Part shown: in pieces, positions 34,441 to 34,618 of the stretch
Layout of the letters: each line of letters starts with the position of its first letter
Position numbering within the stretch: position 1 is the stretch's first letter
Assembly: GCA_021295715.1 (NCBI GenBank)
Contig: JAGWBV010000046.1
Location: 1 to 34,618, forward strand
Direction: 5' to 3'
Length of the DNA stretch: 34,618 nucleotides
Origin: Candidatus Poribacteria bacterium
Lineage (GTDB): Bacteria; Poribacteria; WGA-4E; WGA-3G
The notes under the pieces: model-generated
The model's input: the letters and a program-made list of their open reading frames with translations, nothing else
What the model was told of the DNA's origin: nothing
Database searches by the model: none
Program-made: the position numbers and the translations under genes

Positions 34441-34618
34441 AGTCTAACTCCTTACTCCCACCTACTGCAAGTGGGGAAAATATGTTTTTTCGTGTAGACA
34501 GCGAACGTCAAGAGCAAATGACTTTAGAATAGTTTTTAATCTATCATGCCTCGTATTTTTTGTGCAATGGTTAATTTGCTTGAGAAGATATTTTGAATCT
34601 GCTATGATAGTTATATTA

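Noticed and set aside
34441-34618. Promoter for the PhyH gene (TTGACG about 55-65 bases upstream in gene sense)
   Set aside because: No -10 hexamer at acceptable spacing; only the AAGGAG ribosome site is convincing.

Overview
The window reads as bacterial chromosome of about half GC, coding almost entirely on the minus strand. One gene, a threonine/serine dehydratase, is on the plus strand. Two phytanoyl-CoA-type dioxygenases interleaved with two Gfo/Idh/MocA oxidoreductases, an orphan TAXI receptor, a two-subunit 2-oxoacid:ferredoxin oxidoreductase, small toxin-antitoxin genes and many short inverted-repeat elements recall uncultivated lineages such as Candidatus Poribacteria. That placement is an inference from gene content; there is no rRNA or marker gene here to prove it.

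Layout in coordinate order (genes on minus unless stated). 26-3479: a tandem pair of ABC exporter half-transporters, one intact and one a pseudogene with two out-of-frame deletions. 3691-6756: a large M16C/PreP-type metallopeptidase. 7108-10419: a TAXI receptor lipoprotein, a flavin-dependent halogenase-like enzyme, and a PIN / small protein / BrnA-like cassette that lies upstream of the halogenase in transcription order. 10494-11942: a frameshifted phenylacetate-CoA-ligase-like gene and a DUF433 antitoxin. 12129-16024: a HemW/HemN-like radical SAM protein, a PQQ-type beta-propeller and an iron-containing alcohol dehydrogenase. 16200-17419: a TnpB element with one frameshift but intact RuvC residues. 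17608-22397: a probable operon CBS - CBS - korA - korB - M55 aminopeptidase. 22611-23552: a conserved protein of unknown function, divergent from the plus-strand dehydratase at 23715-24680. 24668-28969: a thiamin-pyrophosphokinase-like protein, DUF2156, a YkgJ-type Cys-cluster protein, a DegT aminotransferase and AroQ. 29488-34440: the Gfo/Idh - PhyH - Gfo/Idh - PhyH cluster; the last PhyH has a one-base frameshift near its start.

The intergenic DNA is unusually structured. At least four repeat families can be seen: (a) an element with TAACCCAAGTTGC ends and CACCCCGTAGGGGTG palindromes; (b) a 151-bp element with AGGACTTACGCA terminal inverted repeats and a possible target duplication; (c) a 315-bp triple-nested inverted repeat; (d) an approximately 84-bp repeat forming the leader, including the ribosome binding site, of two unrelated genes. 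Four genes are interrupted by frameshifts (ABC exporter, ligase, tnpB, PhyH), so either active decay or assembly error is at work. No rRNA, tRNA or CRISPR array was recognised.
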